Below are positions 54,682 to 55,000 of a stretch of DNA of 55,000 nucleotides, piece by piece. The notes below the pieces were generated by a model. The model was not told the origin of the DNA, did no database searches, and saw only the letters and a program-made list of their open reading frames with translations. The first letter of the stretch is position 1. The number at the start of each line of letters is the position of its first letter. The stretch lies in the NCBI GenBank assembly GCA_012295275.1, contig CM022672.1, forward strand, positions 18,237,394 to 18,292,393, read 5' to 3'. The DNA comes from Chrysomallon squamiferum. Its lineage: Eukaryota; Mollusca; Gastropoda; Neomphalida; Peltospiridae. The position numbers were made by a program, and so were the translations under genes.

Positions 54682-55000
54682 ACCATTCATCAAAATGAAT
54701 GTGAAAATTTTGTAAAAAAAAAAAAGCTTTTGGGAAATTTATTATTAGCTCTGTCAAGGGAAGTAACTCATGAATGGCTATTCAGATCAACATTTATCTC
54801 CTAATTATTGGATTTAATGTGTTTATTTATTTTAAGCTGATTACATCTGTAGATCCTTTTGTATGAATTTTATATAATACTATACACTCCTTACAAATAG
54901 AAATTTAATCTTGAAAGCAAAGGGGTTTTTTAATAATTTTTGAATTACTATACATTACTGATGAACGAAACACTGGATAAATATTGAATGATCAATTCCA

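Overview
The window is eukaryotic, animal nuclear DNA. It has multi-exon genes with GT-AG introns, no operons, strong AT richness and very dense microsatellites: (CA)n, (GA)n, (TATG)n, (AAAT)n, (AAT)n, (TAG)n and long homopolymers. The protein sequences look lophotrochozoan, and the microsatellite style together with a tRNA-like SINE fragment suggests a mollusc, most likely a cephalopod. That taxonomic call is an inference from texture, not from a marker gene.

Three genes can be assembled exon by exon. (1) A quiescin sulfhydryl oxidase (QSOX) gene on the minus strand, ten coding exons, 31949 down to 21794, 653 aa ('QSOX-A'). (2) A second QSOX gene on the plus strand, ten coding exons, 34750 to 44844, 667 aa ('QSOX-B'). 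(3) A proteasome beta-5 catalytic subunit gene (PSMB5) on the plus strand, seven coding exons, 50897 to 54298, 275 aa. The two QSOX genes are divergent, with start codons 2.8 kb apart, and have the same intron positions and phases. They are a head-to-head inverted duplication. Both products should catalyse disulfide formation in secreted proteins, in the secretory pathway or outside the cell. PSMB5 is an unrelated housekeeping neighbour.

Layout: 1-19.7 kb is a gene desert, mostly low-complexity sequence broken by short non-repetitive islands. None of its ORFs is convincing. 19.7-21.8 kb is the 3' flank of QSOX-A. 21.8-32 kb is QSOX-A. 32-34.7 kb is the shared 5' interval, which carries a 246-bp non-autonomous hAT-like element with a perfect 8-bp target duplication. 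34.7-44.8 kb is QSOX-B. 44.8-50.9 kb is its 3' UTR and flank. 50.9-54.7 kb is PSMB5.

The most notable observation is uneven divergence between the two QSOX copies. The catalytic ERV/ALR exons (9 and 10) are nearly identical at the DNA level, with about one purely synonymous difference against about eleven amino-acid replacements in a 215-bp stretch. The thioredoxin exon is saturated with synonymous differences. This points to exon-confined gene conversion followed by protein change. The linkers (Thr-rich against acidic) and the C-terminal tails have also diverged. I found no clearly unprecedented system.
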